A stretch of 64,000 nucleotides of DNA. Source: Desulfoprunum benzoelyticum (GTDB lineage Bacteria; Desulfobacterota; Desulfobulbia; Desulfobulbales; Desulfocapsaceae). The DNA lies in the NCBI RefSeq assembly GCF_014201505.1, contig NZ_JACHEO010000007.1:1-64000 (forward strand). The letters run 5' to 3'. The position numbers and the translations under genes were made by a program. Shown here piece after piece: positions 44,382-55,889 of this stretch. The notes below the pieces were generated by a model, which did no database searches, had not been told where the DNA came from, and saw nothing but the letters and a program-made list of their open reading frames with translations. Within the stretch, counting starts at the first letter, position 1, and each line of letters starts with the position of its first letter.

Positions 44382-45717
44382 CCTGCCGCGTCAGGACCCG
44401 CCCCGGGTCTGCCTCTGCATCGGCGAGCGCTACCTCGCCCGGGAGGCCGCCGACATGCTGCAGCAGGCCCTTCTCGCCGCAGCCCCGGCGACGGTGCACA
44501 GCATCGACGGCGATCTCGAGGATCCGGCGACGACCCTGGCCAAGCTCACCAGTTTCTCGCTGCTGCCGGGGCGGCAGATCTTTCGGGTCGGCGACAGCCG
44601 GATCTTCCAGTCGAAGGTCACCGCCGCGGCGGTCTGGAACCGGGCCGTCCAGGCGAAGGACAGCGGCCATCCCGAAGCGGCCGCACGGCCGCTCGTTACC
44701 CTGCTGCAGATCGGCGGCATCGGTCGTGAATCGGCCACCCCCTTCACCGATCTCACCCCTGACCAGTGGCAGACGGCCTTCGGTTTCTCCAGACCGGCCG
44801 GCGACCTGGGCTGGGCCGACGGCCTGGCGGCCGGGGCCGACCTTGCCGCCGGCGCCGGCGGCAGGGAGGCGGGCATCGCCGACAGGTACGTCGCCGCGAT
44901 CGAAAAGGGCCTGCCGCCGCCGAACATACTGATCCTCACGGTCGAAGAGGCCGACCGGCGCCAGAAACTCTTCACCACGATCAAGAAACACGGGCTGGTG
45001 ATCGATTGCGCCGTCGCCGCCGGCTCGGGGGCCGCCGCCCAGGGCGAGCAGAAGGATGTCCTGCGCCGGCTGGTCCAGCAGACCCTGGGCGAATTCGGCA
45101 AGAAGATCGAACCGCGGGCCCTCGATCTCTTCTTCGAGCGGGTCGGCTTCCAGCCGGTGGCGGTCGTCATGGAGTCCGAAAAACTGGCCCTGTACGCCGA
45201 GGACCGCCCGCTGATCACCGTCGCCGACCTCGACGCGATGGTCGGCCGGAGCCGGGAAGACGCCCTCTTCGAACTGACCGACGCCTTCGGCAAGAGCCAG
45301 GCCGGACGGACACTGGAGATTTTGAACCGGCTCCAGGACAGCGGCACCCACGGCCTGGCGATCCTGGCGACGATGCGCAACTACCTGCGCCGGCTGCTGA
45401 TCTTCCGCTCGCTGCAGCTGCGGCCCGAACCCCGATGGTACAACGGCATGAACGCCCGCCAGTTCCAGAACGACTACCTCCCGGCGCTGAAGGAAACGGG
45501 GGAATGGCCGGAGCTGTTCAAAGGCCATCCCTACGCCCTGTTCATGAGCTTCACCACTGCCGCCGGTTTCTCCTGCCGGGTCCTCCGGGACCTGCTGGAG
45601 ATGCTGCTGGCGGCGGAATTCCGGCTCAAGGGATCGCCGCTGCCGCCGCGCCTGGTCCTCGAAGAGCTCTTTCTCGCGATGCTGCAGGCACGGCAGGCCG
45701 GAAGAGGAGGAGTCTGA
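44338..45717 (+). CDS. holA: DNA polymerase III delta subunit
   Basis: 459 residues, about 115 longer than usual HolA. The N-terminal part (VCLCIGERYLAREAADMLQQ), the middle PPNILILTVEEADRRQKLF and the C-terminal collar helices (SREDALFELTDAFGKSQAGR, ALEILNRL-like LEILNRLQDS, RLLIFRSLQL) match the family that opens the sliding clamp in the clamp loader. The extra length is an Ala/Gly-rich insert at about 105-190 (GWADGLAAGADLAAGAGGRE), not seen in typical HolA. The start overlaps the preceding gene by 44 bases and lacks a strong ribosome binding site. Confidence 0.85.
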   Translation: MPLIKRAELPPLLADLPRQDPPRVCLCIGERYLAREAADMLQQALLAAAPATVHSIDGDLEDPATTLAKLTSFSLLPGRQIFRVGDSRIFQSKVTAAAVWNRAVQAKDSGHPEAAARPLVTLLQIGGIGRESATPFTDLTPDQWQTAFGFSRPAGDLGWADGLAAGADLAAGAGGREAGIADRYVAAIEKGLPPPNILILTVEEADRRQKLFTTIKKHGLVIDCAVAAGSGAAAQGEQKDVLRRLVQQTLGEFGKKIEPRALDLFFERVGFQPVAVVMESEKLALYAEDRPLITVADLDAMVGRSREDALFELTDAFGKSQAGRTLEILNRLQDSGTHGLAILATMRNYLRRLLIFRSLQLRPEPRWYNGMNARQFQNDYLPALKETGEWPELFKGHPYALFMSFTTAAGFSCRVLRDLLEMLLAAEFRLKGSPLPPRLVLEELFLAMLQARQAGRGGV

Positions 45718-45747
45718 AAGCGAGGAGGGCAACGCTCTCTTTCGCTG

Positions 45748-45775
45748 TTGAAAATGTCTCTTTCGTTATTATGAT
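45748..45775 (+). promoter_or_regulatory. Candidate promoter for clpS-clpA
   Basis: TTGAAA (45748-45753) and TATGAT (45770-45775) with a 16-base spacer, about 60 bases before the clpS start. It lies in an AT-richer gap. Confidence 0.5.
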
Positions 45776-45834
45776 AGAAAAAGACTGAACGGATATACCG
45801 ACGAGCAATCCTTTTCGACAACAGACAAATTTCG

Positions 45835-46149
45835 ATGCCAGGGAAGAAAGAATCGCTGCAGGGCTCGGTCGCAACCAAAGACCGGACGAAGATCACCGAA
45901 CCGCCGCTGTACAAGGTGCTGCTGCACAACGATGACTACACGTCGATGGAATTCGTCGTGTCGATCCTGATCGGGATATTTCACAAATCCCCGGCCGAGG
46001 CGACAAGGATCATGTTCAATGTCCATGAACAGGGGATTGGCATCGCCGGAATCTATACCCGGGAGATCTGTGAGACAAAGATAGACAAGGTTCACAGCCT
46101 GGCGCGGCTGAAGGAGTTCCCGCTGCGCTGCTCCATGGAGAGGGCCTGA
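45835..46149 (+). CDS. clpS: ATP-dependent Clp protease adaptor ClpS
   Basis: 104 residues. The family core is clear: PLYKVLLHNDDYTSMEFVVS, then VHEQGIGIAGIYTREICETK. ClpS binds N-degron residues (Leu, Phe, Tyr, Trp) and hands substrates to ClpA. The conserved NDDYT and the hydrophobic-pocket residues are present. It lies 36 bases before clpA, the standard order. The first 22 residues are variable and basic, as usual. Confidence 0.95.
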   Translation: MPGKKESLQGSVATKDRTKITEPPLYKVLLHNDDYTSMEFVVSILIGIFHKSPAEATRIMFNVHEQGIGIAGIYTREICETKIDKVHSLARLKEFPLRCSMERA

Positions 46150-46185
46150 GCACGAAATATCAACCGCAGCCCAGACGGTACACAT

Positions 46186-48447
<2,262 letters not shown>

Positions 48448-48460
48448 CCCCGACCTCCAC

Positions 48461-48497
48461 GGCAGGGCCGTCCACCCGGACGGCCCTGCCCTTTTTT
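48461..48497 (+). terminator. Rho-independent terminator after clpA
   Basis: GGCAGGGCCGTCC and GGACGGCCCTGCC form a perfect 13-bp stem with a four-base loop, followed by CTTTTTT. It lies 14 bases after the clpA stop codon. Confidence 0.95.
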
Positions 48498-48516
48498 CAC
48501 CGCCAGGAGCATGCCC

Positions 48517-48858
48517 ATGACCGATTGTCTTTTCTGCAAAATCGCCGCCGGCAAGATTCCGGCCGAGATCGTCTACGAGGACGACGATCTGGTGGCCTTC
48601 CGGGATATCGCCCCGGTGGCGCCGCAGCACATCTTGATCATCCCCAAAAAACATATCACCGGACCGTCATCGATCGCCGCTGAGGACGAACAGCTGATCG
48701 GCAAAATGATGCGCGTCGCCGGCACGGTGGCGGCGGACAACGGCATCGGCAACGCCTTCCGGCTGGTCCTGAGCAACGGGGCGGATGCCGGACAACTGGT
48801 CTTCCACATCCACATGCACATCATCGGCGGCCGGCCGCTGCACTGGCCGCCGGGCTGA
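48517..48858 (+). CDS. HIT-family protein (HinT-like)
   Basis: 113 residues from the ATG at 48517, chosen because AGGAG lies seven bases upstream; the ATG at 48511 is too close to it. It has DCLFCKIAAGKIPAEIVYED at the N-terminus with a CxxC zinc pair and the histidine triad HIHMHIIGG near the C-terminus. HinT-type enzymes hydrolyse adenosine phosphoramidates such as AMP-lysine. It is cytoplasmic. Its placement after the clpA terminator makes it a separate unit, perhaps with rmuC 150 bases downstream. Confidence 0.93.
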   Translation: MTDCLFCKIAAGKIPAEIVYEDDDLVAFRDIAPVAPQHILIIPKKHITGPSSIAAEDEQLIGKMMRVAGTVAADNGIGNAFRLVLSNGADAGQLVFHIHMHIIGGRPLHWPPG

Positions 48859-49008
48859 TCGGTGCGGTCCGACCGCAACCTCCCGGATTGACGCACCACG
48901 CCTGTTTTGCACGAGCCTGGCCCTTGACGGTGATCTCAACCGGGGCCTGCCGGGAACACCGCCGAACCGCCTGTTGCCCATTTCTCCGCTCACGGGTATA
49001 ACGTCTGC

Positions 49009-50358
49009 ATGCAGAATCATCCGAATTCCCTGTCCCTCATCGATCTCCTCACACCGCTGCTCCCTGAAATCCCGCCGCCTCTGCTCCTGCTCATCCTCAC
49101 CGCTGCCCTGGTCCTCGTCCTGGCCCTGCTCGCCGCGCTGCTCCTCCGCCATCGTCGCCTGCATCGCCGCCACCTTGCCCTGATCAGGGACCTGGCGGCG
49201 ACACAGACCGCGGCCGCCGACGCGGGGGAGCAGATCGTCGAGCAGAAGCTGCGGCTCGTCGAACTGGAGACCCTGCTCGAGAGCGAGCGGCGCAACGCCG
49301 GCGACAAGCTCAACCTGCTGGAGGAGGCACGGAACGAACTCCGCCTGCAGTTCGAAGCGCTCGCCCACCGGATCTTCGAGGAAAAGAGCGAAAAATTCGG
49401 CAGCCAGAACCGGGAGCGGCTCGAGGCCATCCTCCAGCCCCTGCATCACCAGCTGACCGCCTTCAAGAAGGAGATTGGCGACATCTATGCCAACGACACC
49501 CGGGAGCGGACCTCGCTGAAGGACGAAATTCTCCGTCTCCGCGACCTCAACCGCCAGATCAGCGTCGAGGCGGTCAACCTCACCCGCGCCCTCAAGGGCG
49601 ACAAGAAGGTCCAGGGCAACTGGGGGGAGATGGTGCTGGAAAAGGTGCTCGAGCAATCCGGCCTGCGCCGCGGCCATGAATATGACTGCCAGGAAGGTCT
49701 GCGCGACCGGGACAGCCGCCTGTTCCGCCCCGATGTCGTCGTCCACCTGCCGGAGGGTCGGGACATCGTCATCGACTCGAAGGTGTCGCTGATCAGTTGG
49801 GAACGCTACGTCGCCGCCGAGGAGGAAAAGACCCGCCAGCGGGCCCTGAGCGATCTGGCCGCCGCGGTCCGCGACCACCTGACCTCCCTCGGCGACAAGA
49901 ACTACAGCGACCTGGAGGGGATCAGGTCACTCGATTTCGTCATCATGTTCATGCCGATCGAGGCCGCCTTCGTCGCCGCCATGCAGCAGGACGAAAGGCT
50001 CTTCGACGAGGCCTTCCGCCGGGGGATCATCGTCGCCACCCCGACGACTCTGCTGGCGACCCTGCGCACGGTCGAAAACATCTGGCGCTATGAACACCAG
50101 AGCCGCAATGCCCAGGAAATCGCCAGGCGGGCGGGGCTTATCCATGACAAGCTCTGCAGCTTCATCGAGGACATGGAGAAGATCGGCCGCCAGCTCGGCA
50201 ACTGCCACCACACCTACGAGGCGGCAATGGCCAAGTTGAGCCAGGGGCGGGGCAATCTGATCGCCCAGGCCGGCCAGCTGACCGAACTCGGGGTCAAAGC
50301 CAGAAAAGAGATGCCGCGCGCCGTCCTCGACAGGACCGATATCGAACTGCCGAACTGA
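49009..50358 (+). CDS. rmuC: DNA recombination protein RmuC
   Basis: 449 residues. An N-terminal membrane anchor (about 23-46, PPPLLLLILTAALVLVLALL) leads to a long coiled coil (50-190), then the RmuC nuclease-like domain: KKVQGNWGEMVLEKVLEQSG, RPDVVVHLPEGRDIVIDSKV and FVIMFMPIEAAFVAAM. The IDSK motif belongs to the PD-(D/E)xK-like fold. The family limits inversions at short repeats, in an unclear way. The start has a weak ribosome binding site. Confidence 0.92.
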   Translation: MQNHPNSLSLIDLLTPLLPEIPPPLLLLILTAALVLVLALLAALLLRHRRLHRRHLALIRDLAATQTAAADAGEQIVEQKLRLVELETLLESERRNAGDKLNLLEEARNELRLQFEALAHRIFEEKSEKFGSQNRERLEAILQPLHHQLTAFKKEIGDIYANDTRERTSLKDEILRLRDLNRQISVEAVNLTRALKGDKKVQGNWGEMVLEKVLEQSGLRRGHEYDCQEGLRDRDSRLFRPDVVVHLPEGRDIVIDSKVSLISWERYVAAEEEKTRQRALSDLAAAVRDHLTSLGDKNYSDLEGIRSLDFVIMFMPIEAAFVAAMQQDERLFDEAFRRGIIVATPTTLLATLRTVENIWRYEHQSRNAQEIARRAGLIHDKLCSFIEDMEKIGRQLGNCHHTYEAAMAKLSQGRGNLIAQAGQLTELGVKARKEMPRAVLDRTDIELPN

Positions 50359-50384
50359 ACATCCCCGGTTGCCGCAGCCCTTCC

Positions 50385-52124
50385 CTAGTCGATGGCATGG
50401 GCCATCAGCCGCAGATACTCGTCCCGCAGGCCGTCCCGGTCGACAAGCAGCTTGTTGCCGTTAAAACCGCAGCGATTCTCCCGGCAGTACTGCCCCTGGG
50501 ACAGGTAGTCGAGGATGATCTTCGGCACATCGTAATGGTGGATCGTGGCGTGGGTTCTGACCCGGCCGTCCTCGATGAACAGGATGCGATTGAGGTGGAG
50601 GTTGCCCTTGCGGTTGTCGAGATACCGCAGCTTCTTGTAGGTCGTCAACCCCTGCAGCGGCGGCACGTGATCGCTGACGAGGATGATCAGGCTCCGGGGA
50701 TCGATCTTCTTCAACCGTTCGACATACGCGGCGACCGCTTGCGAGCGGTAGTAGAACAGGTTGGCGACCCGTTCCAGCGTCGGATCGCGATGGCGGGAAA
50801 CCAGCTTCAGCAGGTACGGCCGCTTGTCCTTGTTCAGCACATAAGGCAGATGACCGAACATCGTCAGCACGTAATTGAACAGCGGCGGCGCGTCCCGATC
50901 GCTCAAGGCATCCTCGACAAACTCCAGGTTCTGGCGGAACAGCTCGCCGTCGAACATGTAGATCTCGCCTGTGGTATCGCCGGTCGACAGATAGGTGGTG
51001 GCGTCGTCGACATATTCCCTGGGGAAGTACATCTCGCCGAAACCTATCCCCTCGTAAGCGCTGACGGCGTTGAAGAAGGTCGGTTTGAAGGAGTTGGTCG
51101 CCACCGTCCGATAGCCGGCCAGTTCCAGGGTTCCCGGCAGGCAGTAGGCGGGAACGCCGGTGAAGGAGTTGAACTCGACCCCGGCCAGCTCCTGGAAGGC
51201 CGGGACCCCGCACAGTACTTCGAACTCGGCCTGCGACGTCTTGCCGCCGAAGACCGGAGAGATCGAGAAACCCATCCGCTTGCCGAACAGCCGGCGGAAA
51301 TCGGGATGAATCGGGTCTTTGGTGTAGGCCGCCCCCTTGAACAGGGTCGGATCGACAAAGCTCTCCATCACCACCAGATGGACATTCCGTCTCGATCCCG
51401 TTTTTTTCAGCCATTCCGCCCGCTTTCTGGCCTCCAGTTCGTACGCCGGCCGATCCTGGAAGGTCGCGGTCCGGTTCAGGGAGATCCGCCGCTCCGCCTC
51501 GCGGTATACCAGCATGACGAAGCGGCCGTTCAGTTCGACCGGCATCTCGTCGGACCAATTGACGACCCAGATTCGCATCACTTTGTAGCTGCGCAGAACC
51601 TGTTCAGGGGCAAACCGGGTCGCGGCGACGATCAGGACCAGCGGCAGCAGGCCGAGGACGATGGCCTTCGGCCGCCGGTAGTTGATGCACCACAGCACAC
51701 CGCAGAACGGGATGAGCCCGGCGAGGACGATCAGGATCAGGAACCTGGTCGAGGTGACGTTGAGCAGCTCCCTGACCTCGGTCAACTCGACAAACCGGAA
51801 CACCTTGCCGAGCAGCAGGTAGTAGATGTCCTGACCGATATAGGCGAGCAGGATCGGGGCGGCGGCCAGGACGGCCTGCCAGCGCGACGGGCGGACGACG
51901 GCGTTGAGATACCAGTAGAGGCAGAGGACCAGCCCAATCTCGAGATACTGGTGACTGAGAAAGGTCCAGCCGCCCTTCAACCCGCCCAGCCGCTCGATCA
52001 GCCCCGTATACAGGGTGAGAACAAGCAGAAAGAGGAGATACCGGTTGAGAAACAGGGTCCGCAGGATCCCGCCTGTCGTTCTGTGTCCCCGGGAAGAAGC
52101 GGTGGGTGAGGCTGGTGTCGACAT
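50385..52124 (-). CDS. LtaS-like phosphoglycerol transferase/sulfatase-fold membrane protein
   Basis: 579 residues. Five hydrophobic segments occupy residues 20-190, followed by an extracytoplasmic sulfatase/alkaline phosphatase-fold domain. Metal and catalytic elements are visible: VHLVVMESFVDPTLF (Glu ligand), FGGKTSQAEFEVLCGVPAF (catalytic Thr region) and LIILVSDHVPPLQGL (Asp-His ligands). In Gram-negative bacteria such proteins add phosphoglycerol or phosphoethanolamine to glycans or lipids. The substrate here cannot be assigned. It is divergent or convergent with its neighbours and has its own promoter region. Confidence 0.8.
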   Translation of the reverse strand: MSTPASPTASSRGHRTTGGILRTLFLNRYLLFLLVLTLYTGLIERLGGLKGGWTFLSHQYLEIGLVLCLYWYLNAVVRPSRWQAVLAAAPILLAYIGQDIYYLLLGKVFRFVELTEVRELLNVTSTRFLILIVLAGLIPFCGVLWCINYRRPKAIVLGLLPLVLIVAATRFAPEQVLRSYKVMRIWVVNWSDEMPVELNGRFVMLVYREAERRISLNRTATFQDRPAYELEARKRAEWLKKTGSRRNVHLVVMESFVDPTLFKGAAYTKDPIHPDFRRLFGKRMGFSISPVFGGKTSQAEFEVLCGVPAFQELAGVEFNSFTGVPAYCLPGTLELAGYRTVATNSFKPTFFNAVSAYEGIGFGEMYFPREYVDDATTYLSTGDTTGEIYMFDGELFRQNLEFVEDALSDRDAPPLFNYVLTMFGHLPYVLNKDKRPYLLKLVSRHRDPTLERVANLFYYRSQAVAAYVERLKKIDPRSLIILVSDHVPPLQGLTTYKKLRYLDNRKGNLHLNRILFIEDGRVRTHATIHHYDVPKIILDYLSQGQYCRENRCGFNGNKLLVDRDGLRDEYLRLMAHAID

Positions 52125-52190
52125 AGCTGCTGCTTTCTCGAGAAAAAGTTCTGCAGTCTGTGGGGCAATGGCGAAGACAACTGGCCGCCG

Positions 52191-53030
52191 TTATTCTCCG
52201 AGAACCACGGCCCGGATCGCCTCGAAGATCTGCATCGGCTCCCGGCCGTTGGTCTCGGCGATCTCGTGGATGGTTGTGCCGGCTGCGATCGTCAACCCCT
52301 TGTCTTCCAGACCTTTGACAATGACGGCATGGTCGAGCTGCAGCTCGGTGCAGACCTGTTCGAGGGTCTTGCGGCCGAACCCGGGTTTCGGTTCGTCGGG
52401 AAAGACCGGGGCAGCGCCGTTTACCGACATCGCCGGCTTTTTGGCCGGACTGATGACCTGATAAACCTGTTGCGGGGTCATGTCGTTGTTCTGGGCTACA
52501 GCGAGCAGGGTCTCCTCACCACCGGAAACCCGCAGCCCCGCCTGCTGCATCAGCGACAGGGCGGTATCCAGCTCGATTCCCTCCTTCTGGGTGAACATCT
52601 TCAGCGACGACAGCTCGGCGTGGCCATACGGCGGCTCACCGTATTTCCGGGCCCCCGCCTCCTTGAAATGGGCGCCGAGATCGAGGACCAGACCCACCGG
52701 CGGCACATGGAAATAGGTCATCACGGCCACCAGGGCGGTGATGATCAGGCCGACGTTGAACGGCAGGGTGAACACCTTGATCTCCTTGACCTTGTTCTTG
52801 AGGTAGGAGATCACCGCCGCCCAGTTGTAATAGAGGTGGAGCAATCCGGCAAGGACAAAGAGAAAACCGATCGTGACGTGCTGATCACCCCACTCGGTCT
52901 TGGTCAAGCCCCAGAAACGCCAGTCGGCCCAGTAGGCGACGCGTCCCTCGGGGACGACATAGAGGACGATCGAATTCAGGATCAGCAGGACCAGCGATAC
53001 CAGCATGGTCATCGAGGTAATTTTTCGCAT
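52191..53030 (-). CDS. DUF4405 membrane protein with duplicated helical C-terminal domain
   Basis: 279 residues from the ATG at 53030, with CCGGAG eight bases upstream; an earlier in-frame start at 53117 is not supported. Three to four membrane segments (about 5-25, 45-70, 85-110) include the DUF4405 pattern QHVTIGFLFVLAGLLHLYYN with His residues that may ligate haem. The C-terminal part contains two related segments of about 55 residues (LDTALSLMQQAGLRVSGGEE with QQVYQVI, and LDHAVIVKGLEDKGLTIAAG with MQIFEAI), a duplication outside the domain. A membrane redox role is plausible but unproven. Confidence 0.75.
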   Translation of the reverse strand: MRKITSMTMLVSLVLLILNSIVLYVVPEGRVAYWADWRFWGLTKTEWGDQHVTIGFLFVLAGLLHLYYNWAAVISYLKNKVKEIKVFTLPFNVGLIITALVAVMTYFHVPPVGLVLDLGAHFKEAGARKYGEPPYGHAELSSLKMFTQKEGIELDTALSLMQQAGLRVSGGEETLLAVAQNNDMTPQQVYQVISPAKKPAMSVNGAAPVFPDEPKPGFGRKTLEQVCTELQLDHAVIVKGLEDKGLTIAAGTTIHEIAETNGREPMQIFEAIRAVVLGE

Positions 53031-53369
53031 CGATTTGACTCCGGGGGGAGAGGGTTGTTCTTGAATTCCTTCACGTGCTACGGCGTGGACTAGACGATAA
53101 GTAGGAACTATTCCCATGGCAAAAAAAATATGTCACGCCACGGTAATTCCACCCCGAAGACACCCCCGGCAATGGCGGCCGTCGATCCCGATCCTCGCCC
53201 CGGGCCACCGGCGGAGCGGCGACTCGAAGTTGCCAAAGCCAATGAAACATGGTACTTGGGTTTTTTCAGTATCAGGGGGAAACGCCGCATCATGCCTCTG
53301 CAGCATCACGCCTCTGAAAAGGGGCCGGCGTTGACCTAGGGACAACAGCAGGAACAGGAGGAGACCGTA
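53031..53369. other. Divergent intergenic region without a recognised gene
   Basis: About 340 bases between the DUF4405 gene (minus) and the acyl ligase gene (plus). A ribosome binding site for the ligase, AGGAGGAG, is at 53356-53363. Short frames on both strands lack start signals. I see no convincing promoter pair or operator, although both neighbours must start transcription here. Confidence 0.5.
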
Positions 53370-54887
53370 GTGCTGCTACATCACCGTTTCATCGAGGTCG
53401 CCAAGCGGCTGGCCACAAAGACCGGGATCCGTGATTTTTCCACCGACAAGGACCTGACCTACGGCCGGGCCCTGCTCGCCGCCGTTCTGCTGTCGCGGAT
53501 CTTCCGCAAGCTCGACGAGGGCTTCATCGGCGTCATGATCCCGACCTCGGCCGGCTGTATCCTTGTCAAGTGCGGGATCCTGATGAGCGGCCGGACGCCG
53601 GTGATGATCAACTACTCGACCGGCGCCGAGCAGAATGCCCGCTACGCCCAGAACAAGTGCGCCTTCAAGACCATCATCACCTCGAAGGCCCTGCTGGAAA
53701 AGATCGACTGCCCCTATGTCGAGGGGATGATCTATATCGAGGACATCATGGCCGGGCTGACCGGGATGCAGAAGGCCGTCGCCGCTCTGATCTCGAAACT
53801 GCCGGCAGCGGGGATCAAGAAACTGGTGCATGGCGGCGACCCAAACGACACCGCGGTCATTCTCTTCACCAGCGGCAGCGAAAAGGACCCGAAGGCGGTC
53901 CAGCTGACCCACAGGAATATCCTTGCCAACATCGAGTCGGTCACCCCGATCTTCGAGTTCAAGGAAGACGACATCTTCATGTGCACCCTGCCCTTCTTCC
54001 ATGTCTTCGGGCTGACCACCAACCTCTGGCTGCCGATCTATCACGGCATGACCCTGCTCACCTACGCCAATCCCCTTGATTTCAAGAAAATCTGCACGAT
54101 CGTGCGGGAGGAGAAGGCCACCTTTCTGGTCGGCACCCCGGCCTTCTTCTGGGGCTACCTGCGCAAATCGGAGGAAGGGGATTTCGCCAGCCTGCGGATC
54201 GCCCTGGCCGGCGCCGACAAGTGCCCCGACGCCCTGCGCGACGGGTTCAAGGCCAGGCACAACATCGTCCTCTACGAGGGCTACGGCGCCACCGAGTGCT
54301 CGCCGGTGATCTCCACCAACACCCCGGAGTTCAATCGCCCCGGCAGCGTCGGCAAGCCGATACCCGGGGTCCAGGTCCGCATCGAAAACTACCAGACCGG
54401 CGAGACCTGCGGCCCGGGCGAAGACGGACGCATCCTGATCAAGGGCGACAACGTGATGAAGGGCTACTTCGACGATTTCGAGGAGACCTCCATGCATATC
54501 CGCGGCGGCTGGTACGACACCGGCGACATGGGCAACATCGACGCGGACGGATTCCTCTGGCATGTCGGCCGGCTCAAACGCTTCGTCAAGATCGGCGGCG
54601 AGATGGTGTCGCTGGTCAAGATCGAGGATGTCCTGGAAAAGACCCTGGCCGAGGATATCGAATGCTGCGTCGTCGAGGTCCCCGATTCCATCAAGGGGGC
54701 GAGGATCGTCGCCGTCGTCACCGCCAAACTCGACGAAAAGGCCACCCTGAAGAAGATGGCCGAACACCTGCCGCAGATCGCCCTGCCCAAGACCTTTATG
54801 GTCAGCGACACCCTGCCGAAGATGGGCAGCGGCAAGATCGACTTCCGCACCATCACCGAACTCGCCCGGAAGAAGCTGTCGGCCTGA
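53370..54887 (+). CDS. AMP-dependent acyl-CoA/acyl-ACP synthetase (Aas-like)
   Basis: 505 residues, GTG start with AGGAGGAG six bases upstream. The adenylate-forming motifs are clear: P-loop-like ILFTSGSEKDPKAVQLTH (A3), EGYGATECSPVIS (A5), GWYDTGDMGNIDADGFLWHV (A7), GRLKRFVKIGGEMVS (A8) and PKMGSGKIDFRTI (A10) with the acylating Lys. It activates a fatty acid with ATP for CoA or ACP. It resembles the synthetase half of Aas (lysophospholipid recycling) without the acyltransferase domain. It stands alone, with a convergent neighbour. Confidence 0.85.
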   Translation: MLLHHRFIEVAKRLATKTGIRDFSTDKDLTYGRALLAAVLLSRIFRKLDEGFIGVMIPTSAGCILVKCGILMSGRTPVMINYSTGAEQNARYAQNKCAFKTIITSKALLEKIDCPYVEGMIYIEDIMAGLTGMQKAVAALISKLPAAGIKKLVHGGDPNDTAVILFTSGSEKDPKAVQLTHRNILANIESVTPIFEFKEDDIFMCTLPFFHVFGLTTNLWLPIYHGMTLLTYANPLDFKKICTIVREEKATFLVGTPAFFWGYLRKSEEGDFASLRIALAGADKCPDALRDGFKARHNIVLYEGYGATECSPVISTNTPEFNRPGSVGKPIPGVQVRIENYQTGETCGPGEDGRILIKGDNVMKGYFDDFEETSMHIRGGWYDTGDMGNIDADGFLWHVGRLKRFVKIGGEMVSLVKIEDVLEKTLAEDIECCVVEVPDSIKGARIVAVVTAKLDEKATLKKMAEHLPQIALPKTFMVSDTLPKMGSGKIDFRTITELARKKLSA

Positions 54888-54905
54888 CGGCTGTTCCTCC
54901 CCCAG

Positions 54906-55886
54906 CTACAGCGAGGCGATGCAGTCGGCGAGTTCGTCATGGAACTCGTCCACCGTATCGTATATGACTGAAGTCCCGGCGGAAAAATGCATCAGGATGG
55001 CGTTGAGCCGGTCCGGGATATAGGGGTAGATCTTCTGCAGGTTGAAGACCCGGTCCCGGGCGAGCAACGACATGTCCTCCACCCGCAGCGAGGAAGCGAT
55101 CTTCTCCCCGAGCTCCGGGTCCTCAAGGACATCCTGGAAGCGGAAATTGCGGCGCCCGACGATATACAGCAGGCAGTTGCCGAGCCCGAACAGGTCCATC
55201 GCATACGGCCGTTCCGGCAGGTAGAAGTCGTAGTCGAAATCGATCCACGAAAAGTGGCCGCTGTCCCAGTCGACGAAGATATGGTCGCGGCGGATATCGC
55301 CGTGCTTCAGACCGTGGCTGTGGAGGTAGGCGATCGCCTGCACCGAGAGGAGGAAGCGCTGGAGGACCCCGACCAGGTGGTCGCGGAAATACTCCTCATG
55401 GCCCTCGCCCAGGCGCTGGAGATACTTGTCCATCCTGTTACCCTGGACGACATCGAGGATGCGCACCAGGTTGTCGGCATCGTCGAGGACCGAATAGCCC
55501 TGCATGAAGGCCGGGTTGCCCCGCACCAGTTCCAGGACCCGCGCCTCCTTTTCCGGGTTGCGGTAACAGGTGACCTTGAGATCGCCGAACTTGATGGAGT
55601 AGGTCTCGTGGAAAACGAGCTTGAGGATGTTCGATTCCCCGGTCTCCAGGTCGCTGACCTTCGGCACCCACTGTTTCGGTTGCTCGTCGATGCCGAAACG
55701 CCCCTCGCGCATGTAGCCGACGACCAGAAACCAGCGGTTGTCGACGAGGATGATGTCACCGTAGTCGATACTGGTAAAATCACTCGTGTCCCGCCAGATC
55801 CGGGGCTGGCGGCGCAGGCTCCTGAGGGCCGGATGGTCCTTGAGCCGCGGCAGGATCCGCAGTGGAAAAGGATTCAGGTCGATCAT
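54906..55886 (-). CDS. Eukaryotic-like protein kinase fold protein
   Basis: 326 residues. After about 85 residues of small-domain sequence, the N-lobe Lys may be in GESNILKLVFHE (K89). The catalytic loop is LKHGDIRRDHIFVD (HGD rather than HRD, D197) and the metal site is SWIDFDYDF (DFD in place of DFG, 216-218). Glycine-rich loop and C-lobe helices are atypical, so this is a diverged kinase nearer to the ABC1/RIO or lipopolysaccharide kinase types. It follows a UspA gene by three bases and is surely co-translated; phosphorylation or binding of UspA is a possible link (inference). Confidence 0.75.
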   Translation of the reverse strand: MIDLNPFPLRILPRLKDHPALRSLRRQPRIWRDTSDFTSIDYGDIILVDNRWFLVVGYMREGRFGIDEQPKQWVPKVSDLETGESNILKLVFHETYSIKFGDLKVTCYRNPEKEARVLELVRGNPAFMQGYSVLDDADNLVRILDVVQGNRMDKYLQRLGEGHEEYFRDHLVGVLQRFLLSVQAIAYLHSHGLKHGDIRRDHIFVDWDSGHFSWIDFDYDFYLPERPYAMDLFGLGNCLLYIVGRRNFRFQDVLEDPELGEKIASSLRVEDMSLLARDRVFNLQKIYPYIPDRLNAILMHFSAGTSVIYDTVDEFHDELADCIASL

Positions 55887-55889
55887 CGG

